DNA of 64,000 bases from G963662675 sp963662675 (GTDB lineage: Bacteria > Bacteroidota > Bacteroidia > Bacteroidales > Prolixibacteraceae), in NCBI GenBank assembly GCA_963662675.2, contig CAXXHP010000002.1, positions 558,001-622,000 of the forward strand, given 5' to 3'. A program made the translations under genes and the position numbers. The notes under the pieces are model-generated. The model had not been told where the DNA came from, made no database searches, and saw only the letters and a list, made by a program, of their open reading frames with translations. This document shows positions 33,134 to 43,781 of the stretch, piece by piece. Each line of letters opens with the position of its first letter. Position 1 is the first letter of the stretch.

Positions 33134-35545
33134 ATGAAAGGTACAGTGATGAAGAATATCAATAGATATATAAACCGGGAAATTAGTTGGTTGTCATTTA
33201 ATGCTAGGGTTTTGCAGGAGGCTGAAGATCCAAGTGTCCCTTTGTTCGAACGTCTTAGGTTTCTGGGTATCTTCTCAAATAACCTTGATGAATTCTTCAG
33301 GGTTAGGGTGGCATCTGTTCGTCGTATGGTTGATTTTGGGAATGACGGTAGTTTGCTTGGTAATTTCACAGCAGAAGAACTACATGAAGAGATACAGGAT
33401 GTTGTTTCTCAGCATCAGCAAAAGTCGCAAGATATCTATAAAAAGATTATCGAAGAGATGGCTGCTGAGAATATATATATGATTGATGAAAACAGACTCA
33501 CCTATGAACAAGGCATTTTCGTTAAAAGGTATTTTCATGAGAAGGTACTGACAAACTTAGTTCCCATCATGTTGAATAAGAAGATGAAGTTCCCTTATTT
33601 GCGTGATCGATCTGTTTATTTGGCTATAAAACTTTCACGCAAAGAAAAACCGGATAAAGTTGCATATGCGTTGGTGAGAATACCGAGCATTACTTTATCC
33701 CGATTTTTAGTGTTGCCCGATCTAGGGAAGAAAAAATATGTCATTATGCTTGATGATATTATTCGTTATTGCATGCCAGATATCTTCCCTCTTTTTAATT
33801 ATGATAAGTTTGAGGCCCATACCATAAAAGTGACACGCGATGCTGAGTTAAATCTCGATGATGATATTTCAAAAAGCTTTATTGAAAAAATGGAGTTGAG
33901 CCTAAAGCAGAGAAGGACAGGGGTTCCTGTGCGTTTGCTTTATGATAGGCATATTCCGGAAGACTTAAAGACCTTCATTGTTAAAAAGATGAAGCTTGAT
34001 TTGGAAAATATGGTGCCAGGAGGTAAATACCATAACCATAAAGATTTTATGGATTTTCCGGAAATCGGGAAGCCAGAGCATTATTATAACCGATTAACTC
34101 CCACGCGAAATAGGGAATTACCACCGCATGAAAGTATCCTGAAAAAGATGCGAAGAAAGGATATCATGCTCCATTATCCATACCAAAACTTTAGTCATTT
34201 TATAGATCTTTTACGTGAGGCAGCTATCGATCCTAAAGTCTCCGAAATTGGAATTACGATCTATCGTGTGGCCGATAATTCACGTGTTGTTAATGCCTTA
34301 CTCAATGCTGTCCGTAATGGGAAGAAAGTGACCGTTGTTATTGAATTACAAGCACGTTTCGATGAGGAGGCTAATATCTATTGGTCAAACAAATTGCAAG
34401 AAGAGGGAGCCCAAGTAATAAATGGTGTTCCCGGGTTAAAGGTGCACTCAAAAGTGGCCTGGATAAAGCGTAAGGAGAAAGGACTTTTTCGCAATTATGC
34501 CTATGTAGGTACAGGGAATTTTCATGAGTCGACAGCGCGTGTTTATGGTGATGATGGCTTGCTTACTGCAGATTCCCGTATTGCAGATGAGGTAGCTAAG
34601 TTGTTTAGTTTTTTCAAACAAACCTACCGTAACTATAAGTATGAGCATCTGGTTGTTAGTCCTTATCATATGCGTGATTTCTTTACTCAAATGATTGATC
34701 GAGAGATTGAGTTTGTTAAAACAGGAAAAAGAGGGCTAATGATCCTGAAGATGAACAGTCTGATTGATCCGGGAATGATGGATAAGATATATGAAGCTGC
34801 CCGTGAGGGAGTGAAAATTCGGTTGATTGTTCGGGGTATTTTTGGAATGCTTATGGAAATAGAGGGTGTAAGTGAGAATATTGAAGCAATCAGCATTGTA
34901 GATAAATATTTGGAACATTCGCGTGTGTTTTTGTTTGGCAATGGAGGCGATGAGAGGATCTTTATTTCGTCAGCCGACTGGATGCCTCGAAATCTGAATA
35001 GAAGGATAGAAGTAGCATGCCCAATCTATAGCGAAGAAATTAAGCAGGAATTAATAGAAATGTTGAAGATTCAACTTCGGGATAATACAAAATCACGAAT
35101 TCTTGATAATGAGCTTTCTAATACATACAGCAGGCAACAGTCAGACGGACGTTTTCGGGCACAAGAAGATTTTTACCAATACATCAAACAAAAACACCAG
35201 ATCATTATGAAGATATATCACAACCCCCGTTGTTCGAAAAGCCGGGCCGGGCTTCAATATCTTGAAGAAAATGGGTACAAGACCGAGATTGTCAATTACA
35301 TGAAAGATGGCATTACAGAGGATGAAATCCGGCTTATTATACAAAAGACAGGCATGTCTGCTTTTGATTTAGTTCGTACACAGGAGGAACTTTACAAGTT
35401 AGAATACAAGGATAAAGAAATAAGCGAGAGTCAATGGATTTCAATTATAGCAGAAAATCCAAAATTATTGAAACGTCCAATTGTGGTGAATGGGAAGAAA
35501 TCTGTTCTTGCTCAACCACCAGAATCAATCGAAAATATATTGTAA
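33134..35545 (+). CDS. ppk1: Polyphosphate kinase 1 fused to an ArsC-like domain
   Basis: 803 aa. Residues 1-691 are a complete PPK1, which polymerises ATP phosphate into polyphosphate: INREISWLSFNARVLQEA, NNLDEFFRVRV, the autophosphorylated His 438 in VHSKVAWIKR, YVGTGNFHESTARVYGDDG, and His 595 (EHSRVFLFGNGG). Residues 692-803 form an ArsC/Spx-family thioredoxin-fold domain (MKIYHNPRCSKSR) with active-site Cys 700 and the arsenate-binding type Arg 781 in LLKRPIVV. The join is in frame with no stop between; the ATG at 35207 could allow separate initiation, though no ribosome-binding site is seen. A normal PPK1 is about 690 aa and an ArsC about 115 aa, so neither part is truncated. An alternative start is ATG 33149. 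Confidence 0.92.
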   Translation: MKGTVMKNINRYINREISWLSFNARVLQEAEDPSVPLFERLRFLGIFSNNLDEFFRVRVASVRRMVDFGNDGSLLGNFTAEELHEEIQDVVSQHQQKSQDIYKKIIEEMAAENIYMIDENRLTYEQGIFVKRYFHEKVLTNLVPIMLNKKMKFPYLRDRSVYLAIKLSRKEKPDKVAYALVRIPSITLSRFLVLPDLGKKKYVIMLDDIIRYCMPDIFPLFNYDKFEAHTIKVTRDAELNLDDDISKSFIEKMELSLKQRRTGVPVRLLYDRHIPEDLKTFIVKKMKLDLENMVPGGKYHNHKDFMDFPEIGKPEHYYNRLTPTRNRELPPHESILKKMRRKDIMLHYPYQNFSHFIDLLREAAIDPKVSEIGITIYRVADNSRVVNALLNAVRNGKKVTVVIELQARFDEEANIYWSNKLQEEGAQVINGVPGLKVHSKVAWIKRKEKGLFRNYAYVGTGNFHESTARVYGDDGLLTADSRIADEVAKLFSFFKQTYRNYKYEHLVVSPYHMRDFFTQMIDREIEFVKTGKRGLMILKMNSLIDPGMMDKIYEAAREGVKIRLIVRGIFGMLMEIEGVSENIEAISIVDKYLEHSRVFLFGNGGDERIFISSADWMPRNLNRRIEVACPIYSEEIKQELIEMLKIQLRDNTKSRILDNELSNTYSRQQSDGRFRAQEDFYQYIKQKHQIIMKIYHNPRCSKSRAGLQYLEENGYKTEIVNYMKDGITEDEIRLIIQKTGMSAFDLVRTQEELYKLEYKDKEISESQWISIIAENPKLLKRPIVVNGKKSVLAQPPESIENIL

Positions 35546-35550
35546 CTAAC

Positions 35551-36543
35551 TTACTCCTTTTCGAAATTTTGTTGGATCCATTCGGCAATGCTTTTGCTAT
35601 CTTGCTGAAGCATGCATTTAAAATGGGTTTTAGGGCACTGGTGTTTGCCTATCTTGGTGCAGGGTTGACAACGAAGCCCACTAACTTGTTGCATCTTAGA
35701 ATCGGGGTGAGGTAGGTAGGGGTACATGCCTAAATTGGGGGTTGTACTTCCCCACAATGACAATATTTTCTTTTCGAAGGCAGCTGCAATATGCATTAAT
35801 CCGGTATCGTTGGTAATTACCAGTTGTGCATTTTTTACAATTGACGCAGATTCGTTAATGCTGAGTTTGTTGCAAAGGTTTAATACTTTCCCTGTTGATT
35901 TCTCGGTTATGTCTTCAGCAATTTGACGTTCCGCTTTACCTCCAATTAAAATATAAGGCACGTCAATAAGCGACATGTATTCCAGGTGTTTTTCAGAGGG
36001 AAGTCTTTTGGTTAAGTAAGTTCCGGATAATGCAATGGCTACATAGGATTGTCGAAATTCTCTAGGAAGCTTTTCAATGTCATATTCTTCATTTTCCGGA
36101 ATGAAAAAATCGAGTCCTTGATAGTCGTTTTTTATGCCAAGGGAGCCGACTGTCATCAGCAATCTGTCAACAATGTGCACTTCAGGGACAACATTCATTT
36201 TTAATGTTACAAGCAGCCACTTTCTTATGTTGATTTTGTTTAATGAAAATGATTTAGCTTTCAGGTTTGATTTAACAACCTGAGTGCGGATGTTGTGGTG
36301 GAGATCAACGATATAGTCGAATTTTTCCTCCTGGAGTTGAGGTATGACATCTTGCAAGTTGGATTCATACAAATGAATCTTGTCAATGTAGGGATTTGCT
36401 TCAACCAGATCAGCGTGTTTGCTTTTTGTTAGAAAATGAATTTCAGCATTATCTAGCTGATTCTTTAAGCAACGGACTACTGGACTTGTTAAAACAATGT
36501 CTCCAATCGAGCTAAATCGTATTATAAGTATTTTCGTTTTCAA
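35551..36543 (-). CDS. Glycosyltransferase family 9 (heptosyltransferase-like)
   Basis: 330-aa LPS-core-type glycosyltransferase using ADP-heptose or a similar donor. Family blocks: KTKILIIRFSSIGDIVLTSPVVR at the N terminus, DYIVDLHHNIRT, YVAIALSGTYLTKRLP, AQLVITNDTGLMHIAAA and LWGSTTP in the donor site, and a terminal GLRCQPC..CPKTHFKCM. No ATG precedes the conserved start; TTG 36543 gives MKTKILII, while TTG 36555 adds four residues. The atpC terminator sits just upstream, so this gene is probably transcribed by read-through or its own promoter. It converges on ppk1 with 5 nt between stops. Confidence 0.88.
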   Translation of the reverse strand: MKTKILIIRFSSIGDIVLTSPVVRCLKNQLDNAEIHFLTKSKHADLVEANPYIDKIHLYESNLQDVIPQLQEEKFDYIVDLHHNIRTQVVKSNLKAKSFSLNKINIRKWLLVTLKMNVVPEVHIVDRLLMTVGSLGIKNDYQGLDFFIPENEEYDIEKLPREFRQSYVAIALSGTYLTKRLPSEKHLEYMSLIDVPYILIGGKAERQIAEDITEKSTGKVLNLCNKLSINESASIVKNAQLVITNDTGLMHIAAAFEKKILSLWGSTTPNLGMYPYLPHPDSKMQQVSGLRCQPCTKIGKHQCPKTHFKCMLQQDSKSIAEWIQQNFEKE

Positions 36544-36554
36544 TATGCAAAGCA

Positions 36555-36585
36555 AATAAAAGCCCTGAAGATAACTCTTCAGGGC
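36555..36585 (-). terminator. Intrinsic terminator of atpDC
   Basis: GCCCTGAAGA / TCTTCAGGGC, ten perfect pairs around a 4-nt loop, then TTTTATTT on the minus strand, 24 nt after the atpC stop. Confidence 0.88.
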
Positions 36586-36608
36586 ATATATTAGTTCGTA
36601 ATTATTGC

Positions 36609-36866
36609 TTATGCAGATTCAGCTAAAACAATAATTTTATTGTCTTTAGATTCAACAATCCCGCCATTCACATCGACATAGATGGTGTGATTGTTCATGT
36701 CGATATATTTAATTTGACCCTTATTAAGTGTAGATATGATAGGGGCGTGATTTGTCAGGATCTCAAAAGCACCTTTTGCTCCGGGAAGTTGAATTAATTT
36801 CACTTCGCCTGAAAATACTTTTTTGTCTGGTGTGATTATTTCGAGAAACATAGCTTGAGTTTTCAA
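36609..36866 (-). CDS. atpC: ATP synthase epsilon subunit, short form
   Basis: 85-aa central-stalk subunit of F1. It holds only the N-terminal beta-sandwich (MFLEIITPDKKVFSGEV, LPGAKGAFEILTNHAPIISTL, GGIVESKDNKIIVLAE). The C-terminal helical hairpin that inhibits hydrolysis in the ~135-aa E. coli protein is missing, a state common in Bacteroidota. Starts 3 nt after atpD. The alternative Met five residues in (MFLE) is also possible. Confidence 0.93.
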   Translation of the reverse strand: MKTQAMFLEIITPDKKVFSGEVKLIQLPGAKGAFEILTNHAPIISTLNKGQIKYIDMNNHTIYVDVNGGIVESKDNKIIVLAESA

Positions 36867-36869
36867 GGA

Positions 36870-38393
<1,524 letters not shown>

Positions 38394-38501
38394 TTAATCC
38401 TGTGGTGGCGGAAATTACGAAAACAAGATTAATTGAACAAATTTTGAAACTGAATAATGATTCTTGAAAAAGAATAGTAACAAATGAGCTGTGTTTTGGG
38501 T

Positions 38502-39485
38502 TTAATGCTCTCTTTTTATGATGGTTCTTGCAAGGGAAGCGAGCCCTTCCTTTCTAGTCTCAGCAATGCTTACAGCGTTTAACTCCTCTATTGCTTTTCG
38601 ATAGTAGCTATCCATTAGCTTTTCACTGACCGTCTTAACATTAGTTTCACAATAGATGCTTTTTATGGCTTCTATTTTTGCTTTGGCATCAAAATCTATT
38701 TTTTCAATCCAATATTGTATTTCCTTGCGTTGTTCTGGTGAGGCTAATTCTAACGATTTTAATAGAAGGAATGTTTTTTTGTTGGCAATGATGTCTCCTC
38801 CAATTTTCTTCCCAAATTTTTCTTGATCAGCAAATACATCAAGGAGGTCATCCTGTAATTGAAAAGCAAGTCCCAGGTTTATGCCAAATTGATAAAGGTG
38901 TTCTGCGTCATTGGTCGTTGCACCCCCGATCAATGCCCCCATTTTTAAGCTACATGCAATCAGGACTGCAGTTTTTAGACGAATCATTTCCAGATACTCA
39001 TCAATGGAAACATCCAATGTATCTTCAAAATCCATGTCATATTGCTGCCCCTCACATACCTCTAAGGCTGTTTTTGAAAATAATTGAACCAATTCCTGAA
39101 AAGCAGGATTTTCTGTTTTTATCAAATATTGATATGCCAGAATTGACATTGCATCTCCGGAAAGTATCGCAACATTTTCGTTGTATCTTTTATGAACAGC
39201 TTCTTTGTTCCTTCTCATGTCTGCATGATCCATAATGTCATCATGGAGCAGAGTGAAGTTGTGAAAGATTTCAATTGCTACTGCAGCATTTATTGCATTA
39301 TCAATTTCTCCACCAAAAACATCGCAAGCCATTAAAACCATGATTGGACGAATCCTCTTCCCGCCCATGCCCAAGGTGTATTTAATTGGTTGGTAGAGAT
39401 TTGTTGGAGAAGTGTTACCAATTAACTCAGCTTCTTTTTCAAGTTGCGCAACAATAATTCCGTGCAATGATTCTAAAGGCAGCAT
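38502..39485 (-). CDS. Polyprenyl diphosphate synthase
   Basis: 327-aa trans-prenyltransferase making the long isoprenoid tail of menaquinone (octaprenyl or nearby length). Both aspartate-rich motifs are present: LLHDDIMDHADMRR (first) and FQLQDDLLDVF (second), with GGKRIRPIM before the first. Start overlaps the last base of the RND gene stop, so the two are coupled. Chain length cannot be read with certainty from the residues before the first DDxxD. Confidence 0.93.
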   Translation of the reverse strand: MLPLESLHGIIVAQLEKEAELIGNTSPTNLYQPIKYTLGMGGKRIRPIMVLMACDVFGGEIDNAINAAVAIEIFHNFTLLHDDIMDHADMRRNKEAVHKRYNENVAILSGDAMSILAYQYLIKTENPAFQELVQLFSKTALEVCEGQQYDMDFEDTLDVSIDEYLEMIRLKTAVLIACSLKMGALIGGATTNDAEHLYQFGINLGLAFQLQDDLLDVFADQEKFGKKIGGDIIANKKTFLLLKSLELASPEQRKEIQYWIEKIDFDAKAKIEAIKSIYCETNVKTVSEKLMDSYYRKAIEELNAVSIAETRKEGLASLARTIIKREH

Positions 39486-41899
39486 TATTTACCAATTTTT
39501 TGTTTGGGAAGTTTCTGAATTTCTAAATCGTCCAGTTCAATATCTTCTTCTTCATTATAAATTGCTAAGAGTGGTTCGCGGAAAGAACGGGTTGTTGTTA
39601 TTCGTTGGAGTCCTATAAGCAAGCTAGGTAACAATACTAGATTTGAGGAGATAGCTACAAGTAAGGTCAATGAAACTAAAACGCCCAATGCTGCGGTTCC
39701 TCCAAATTGGGACACGCTATAAACACCAAATCCAAAAAATAGAACAACAAATGTATACATCATGCTTACTCCGGTTTCCTGGAGTGCTAGCTTAACGGCA
39801 CGCTGTATGTCCCAGCCTGTATTATTTAGCTCCTGTCTGTATTTTGCCAAAAAGTGGATTGTATTGTCTACGGAGATACCGAAAGCAATACTAAATACTA
39901 ATATGGTTGATGCTTTTATCGGAATGCCAGTAAAGCCCATAATAGCCGCAGTAAATATTAATGGAATAATATTTGGTATTAACGACATGAGAACCATTCG
40001 CCATGAATAGAACATTACTGCCATAAAGCAGGAAATCAATAGGATAGCTAAAGCTAAACTCGTGAATAAGTTTTTTACCAGATATTGTGTGCCTTTAAAG
40101 GATGTAACACTCGACCCGGTTATTGTTACGTCGTATTTATCTGCAGTGAATATTGAATCGACCTCCTGTTTAAAATTTGCATATAGTTCTTCCATTCTAT
40201 TTGTCCCAACATCTTCCATTCGAATGCTTACTCTTGTAATTTGCTGGGTGCTGTCTATAAATGAATGAAGTGTGTTTATGCCAGATTGAGAATCTTGCGT
40301 TGAATTATTGGCGTAGGCAAGGATAAAGTTTTTCTCCTGATTGCTGGGTAGAGTATAATATTTTTCTTTCCCATTATAAAAAGCCTGTTTGGAAAATTTC
40401 AATAAGTTGAGGATGGACAGTGATGGAGATAATTCATCGTAGTTGGCCAGATGTTCTTCAAGTTTATCAATTAGCTTAAATGTTCCAATGTTAATTGCTC
40501 CGTTTGGCTTTTTTGTGTCGATGATTATTTCTAATGGCATAATGCCGTCAACGTGTTCTTCAAAGAATTTTAAATCTTTATAAATGACATCACTCTCCGG
40601 AATGTCTTCAACTATGTATCCAGAGCTTTTAATCAAGGTAATTCCATAAAATCCAATCAAAAGAACAAAGAATGCTGAAGCATATACCCACTTGATATGA
40701 TGATAGGTGATGTCGACTAACTTAGTTATGATTTTTTGTATGTTCTTATTTTCAAGATGTTGTATGTGACGGACTTGTGGTGGCTTAATGAAGCTGAATA
40801 TCGCAGGGATCATCAATAATGAAAGAATAAAAAGCCCTATGATATTCAATGACGCAATTACGCCAAATTGACGAAGAATTTCACTATTTGTGATTACAAA
40901 GGTTGCAAAGCCTGATGCTGTTGTGAGGTTGGTGAGGAACGTGGCATTCCCAATCTTAATGATTACACGTTGAAGGGATTTTATTTTATTACTATGAGCA
41001 CGGTATTCATGATGGTATTTATTTAACATGTATATACTGTTGGGAATACCAATAACGATGAGCAAGGAGGGAATCATCCCTGTTAGCAGCGTTATTTTGT
41101 AGCCAAGCATAGACATGGTTCCAATAGCCCAAATTACGCCCGTGGCAACTATTAGCATTGGGATAAGCACAGCTTTGAATGACCTAAAAAACAAGAATAA
41201 GATCAATGCACAAAGACCCATTGCGAGGGCACTGAATAAATATATCTCTCTCTTAATTCGTATTGAATTGATGACTTTGATATAGGGCAGTCCCGAATAA
41301 TGAAGTTCTAGGTTTGTTTCGGTCGAAAATATCTCACAGCGTTCTTTAATGGCAAGAATTAGTTCTTCTCGTTTTTTCGATTTCATTTTGTCTTTATTGA
41401 CAGTAATTGCCAACATGAAGACATTCTCCTCAGAACTATATAATAGGTCGCGGTAAAACGGTAAGGAATAAAGAACTTTTTGTAAGCTGTCTAATTCTTC
41501 CTGAGTATTAATTTCTGGCGGAAAAACAGACTCTAACGTAAATTTGCGTTCAAGAGCATTTTTATCCAAGTTGTAGGCACTTGAAGCCGAGAGGAGGTTT
41601 TCAACGCCGTCAATCTTTTTAAGATCGTAATTTAACTGCCTCCATTTCTGGAAATGTTCCAGCTCAAAAAAGTCTGGATCTACAACTCCTACAGCAATTA
41701 GATTGCCTTCTTCCCCAAATGTATCTTTAAAGCGCTCGTAGTCAACGTATGCACTGTCTTTTTTTGGTAGCAATTGAGCGGATTCATATGACATTTCCAC
41801 CTTAGTGGCCTGAAAAGCCATAAAAACAGTTACGAGGAATAATAAAATCAGTAAGAAGATCCTATTTCGGAGAATAAATCGCGATAGCCAAACCCACAT
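39485..41899 (-). CDS. RND/MMPL-type membrane exporter
   Basis: 804-aa inner-membrane protein with the two-fold RND layout: TM1 at about 12-30, a periplasmic loop (30-210), five helices (about 215-375), TM7 (about 400-420), a second periplasmic loop and five more helices (about 620-770). Conserved features include GIPNSIYMLNKYHHEY and the second-half match ISVDNTIHFLAKYRQEL. It resembles the MMPL/HpnN-like lipid exporters rather than tripartite drug pumps; no membrane-fusion or TolC partner is adjacent. Translational overlap with a polyprenyl synthase suggests an isoprenoid or lipid cargo, which is inference. Confidence 0.87.
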   Translation of the reverse strand: MWVWLSRFILRNRIFLLILLFLVTVFMAFQATKVEMSYESAQLLPKKDSAYVDYERFKDTFGEEGNLIAVGVVDPDFFELEHFQKWRQLNYDLKKIDGVENLLSASSAYNLDKNALERKFTLESVFPPEINTQEELDSLQKVLYSLPFYRDLLYSSEENVFMLAITVNKDKMKSKKREELILAIKERCEIFSTETNLELHYSGLPYIKVINSIRIKREIYLFSALAMGLCALILFLFFRSFKAVLIPMLIVATGVIWAIGTMSMLGYKITLLTGMIPSLLIVIGIPNSIYMLNKYHHEYRAHSNKIKSLQRVIIKIGNATFLTNLTTASGFATFVITNSEILRQFGVIASLNIIGLFILSLLMIPAIFSFIKPPQVRHIQHLENKNIQKIITKLVDITYHHIKWVYASAFFVLLIGFYGITLIKSSGYIVEDIPESDVIYKDLKFFEEHVDGIMPLEIIIDTKKPNGAINIGTFKLIDKLEEHLANYDELSPSLSILNLLKFSKQAFYNGKEKYYTLPSNQEKNFILAYANNSTQDSQSGINTLHSFIDSTQQITRVSIRMEDVGTNRMEELYANFKQEVDSIFTADKYDVTITGSSVTSFKGTQYLVKNLFTSLALAILLISCFMAVMFYSWRMVLMSLIPNIIPLIFTAAIMGFTGIPIKASTILVFSIAFGISVDNTIHFLAKYRQELNNTGWDIQRAVKLALQETGVSMMYTFVVLFFGFGVYSVSQFGGTAALGVLVSLTLLVAISSNLVLLPSLLIGLQRITTTRSFREPLLAIYNEEEDIELDDLEIQKLPKQKIGK

Positions 41900-42171
41900 A
41901 TTAGTAATTTCTTCAAGAATATAATAGGCGAAAGTAGTTAATATATTGTGATTACGAAAGAATGTTTAGGGGGATGTTAACCATTCATTAACCTTGATAA
42001 AACGGTCTCCTCACATGTTAAAGGCGTGTGTTGATAGTGAGGTTGTTTCATTTTCACATAAGGCTAGTTCTTGCTTTTGGGCAGTATCTTTATTTCTAGG
42101 TTAGATACTAGATGCATGATTAACTTTTATTATCCGATTTTCGTAATCTATGGTGAGAAAAATCCAATGTC

Positions 42172-42936
42172 ATGAAAAAGTATTTTTACCTCGTTGCGAC
42201 ACCGGAATCATTAATTGTTTCACATCTGTCGCCTTTTGATTTTGGCAATTATCTGTCAGTAGGAGCGAAAAAGCAGATTCGTGGGCAAGCTGTCTTTTTT
42301 GAGATTGATCCAGACAGAACCAAGTTGCACCAAGATTATGTTAATGCAAAGATGAAGCCATATGATAATGGTGAACCTAAACGTTCAGTGTATCTGTTAA
42401 TTTACAGAGCTTTTGAAAATGTTCCCCTAAAGGCATTGCGAAATTTATATCTGGCGACAGATGATGGTCGGGTTTTAGAAATAGAGCCTCGTGATTATGT
42501 GGAAAATAAGAAAGATGAGATCCATCTCTACCAGCAATTAGCGCCAATCACTACCAGGGTGGCCAGTAGGCTATCTCCTATAGAGTTTATTCGGTTCTTG
42601 ACAGATGTGAGCAAGCCTGTAAATGCACCCAAGGTTTTTATGGTTGATTTGAAACTGAATGAGCTTGTTACAAATCCTAATGCCCCATTAAGTAACCTTC
42701 CATACCCAAATCCAGACCATTTAAGGGAATGCATTATAAAGTTGAAAGAATACCCCGATCGGAAAACTAAAACTGTACTCCGATATTTTCGTGATGATAT
42801 CTCCTATAGAACAGTAAAATCGGGATTCTACATTGGAGATAAGGATCACTATCTTTTTTATCCTTTTCCTTTAGTTGATGAGTTGGAAGGAAAACATTTT
42901 TTGTGGTGGAGATCTGCTCTTGTGAGACACTATTGA
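42172..42936 (+). CDS. Protein of unknown function with internal duplication
   Basis: 254 aa, soluble, no signal peptide or membrane segment. I do not recognise the family. Its two halves look related: SHLSPFDFGNYLS...RGQAVFFEIDP (about 18-57) and SRLSPIEFIRFLT...APKVFMVDL (about 132-163) share S.LSP..F..(Y/F)L and a following V(F)F(E/M)(I/V)D strand. The rest is alternating helix and strand with several Tyr- and Arg-rich stretches. It stands alone with 272 nt of upstream sequence, and lies just before the tRNA-Asn gene. Proper protein coding is supported by length and composition. Confidence 0.75.
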   Translation: MKKYFYLVATPESLIVSHLSPFDFGNYLSVGAKKQIRGQAVFFEIDPDRTKLHQDYVNAKMKPYDNGEPKRSVYLLIYRAFENVPLKALRNLYLATDDGRVLEIEPRDYVENKKDEIHLYQQLAPITTRVASRLSPIEFIRFLTDVSKPVNAPKVFMVDLKLNELVTNPNAPLSNLPYPNPDHLRECIIKLKEYPDRKTKTVLRYFRDDISYRTVKSGFYIGDKDHYLFYPFPLVDELEGKHFLWWRSALVRHY

Positions 42937-43075
42937 TTTGAGTGATGGTGTTAATCTTTTATTAGTCTGAATGATAGGTTTAGATGTATAGTCATGCCGA
43001 TTCGTAGGATTGTAAGTTTTGTTGAGAATAAAGAATTTTTCTTGAAAAAATATTTTTTGTTTAGAGAAAAGCTAT

Positions 43076-43083
43076 TATTTTTG
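43076..43083 (+). promoter_or_regulatory. -7 box TATTTTTG of tRNA-Asn
   Basis: Exact TAnnTTTG 43 nt before the tRNA, with TTTG at 43056-43059 as a possible but closely spaced -33 element. Confidence 0.45.
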
Positions 43084-43126
43084 CATCGCTTTTGAAACAC
43101 AAAGCAAGTGTTCTAAGCATCGAAAT

Positions 43127-43200
43127 TCCCTAGTAGCTCAGTTGGTTAGAGCGGCGGACTGTTAATCCGTAGGTCGTAGGTTCAAGTCCTACCTGGGGAG
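43127..43200 (+). tRNA. tRNA-Asn (GTT)
   Basis: 74 nt, full cloverleaf: acceptor TCCCTAG with CTGGGGA (one T-G pair), D arm with AGCTCAGTTGGTTAGAGC, anticodon loop CTGTTAA with anticodon GTT at 43161-43163 on a GCGGA/TCCGT stem, T loop GGTTCAAGTCC. Discriminator G at 43200, CCA not encoded. A weak hairpin AAAATGC..GCATTTT with T run follows at about 43219-43256. Confidence 0.97.
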
Positions 43201-43589
43201 CTTGCTAAATAAAATCAATAAAATGCTTGGAATCAATGAATTTCAGGCATTTTTTGTTTTTAGCCTATCCTGAAATATGGTGAAATTCACTAAACTTACT
43301 GAAGTTTAGGCGTAGTATTCGGGAGTGTTTTTCGATTTTTAAAACAACTCACCACGACAGCCATAACCATCTCATAATATACATATTAATGCATCTTTTT
43401 GCACTTCTTAAATCTCTTAATCGGGAGTAATTTATGCATGAAAAAGTGAGTTCCCCATAAATATCATTTGATTCTATAATTGCACAATCAACTTGCACTT
43501 ACAGACAAACTTTCATCTCCTCATATTTTAGGCACAAAAAAAGGCCTCACTGTTCGTGAGGCCTTAATTTCATTTATCTATGGTTTCAG
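43201..43589. other. Intergenic stretch after tRNA-Asn
   Basis: 389 bases. It holds the probable tRNA terminator near 43219-43256 and, at the far end, the cold-shock gene terminator. No repeat of the tRNA 3' end, integrase or other sign of an integrated element is seen. Confidence 0.55.
43536..43565 (-). terminator. Intrinsic terminator of the cold-shock gene
   Basis: AAGGCCTCAC with GTGAGGCCTT, loop TGTTC, then a seven-T run on the minus strand, 24 nt after the stop. Confidence 0.9.
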
Positions 43590-43781
43590 TTATGCAAGTT
43601 TTACATTCACTGCATTTAGACCTTTTCTACCTTCTTCAAGGTCAAAAGTAACTTCATCATTTTCTCTGATTGGTTCTTTTAATCCATTTGCATGCACAAA
43701 ATACTCTTTTGGTGAATCTGCGTCTTTGATAAACCCGAATCCTTTAGATTCGTTGAAAAATTTTACTGTTCCTTTATTCAT
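43590..43781 (-). CDS. CspA-family cold-shock protein
   Basis: 63-aa single cold-shock domain, an RNA/ssDNA chaperone. RNP1-like KGFGFIKD and RNP2-like YFVHAN are present, with GTVKFFNESKG at the start. Usual length 65-70 aa. It has its own terminator and a long upstream gap, consistent with the long 5' leader of csp mRNAs. Confidence 0.95.
   Translation of the reverse strand: MNKGTVKFFNESKGFGFIKDADSPKEYFVHANGLKEPIRENDEVTFDLEEGRKGLNAVNVKLA

Noticed and set aside
43127..43589. Integrated element at tRNA-Asn
   Set aside because: No integrase, no duplicated tRNA 3' end and only core genes on either side.
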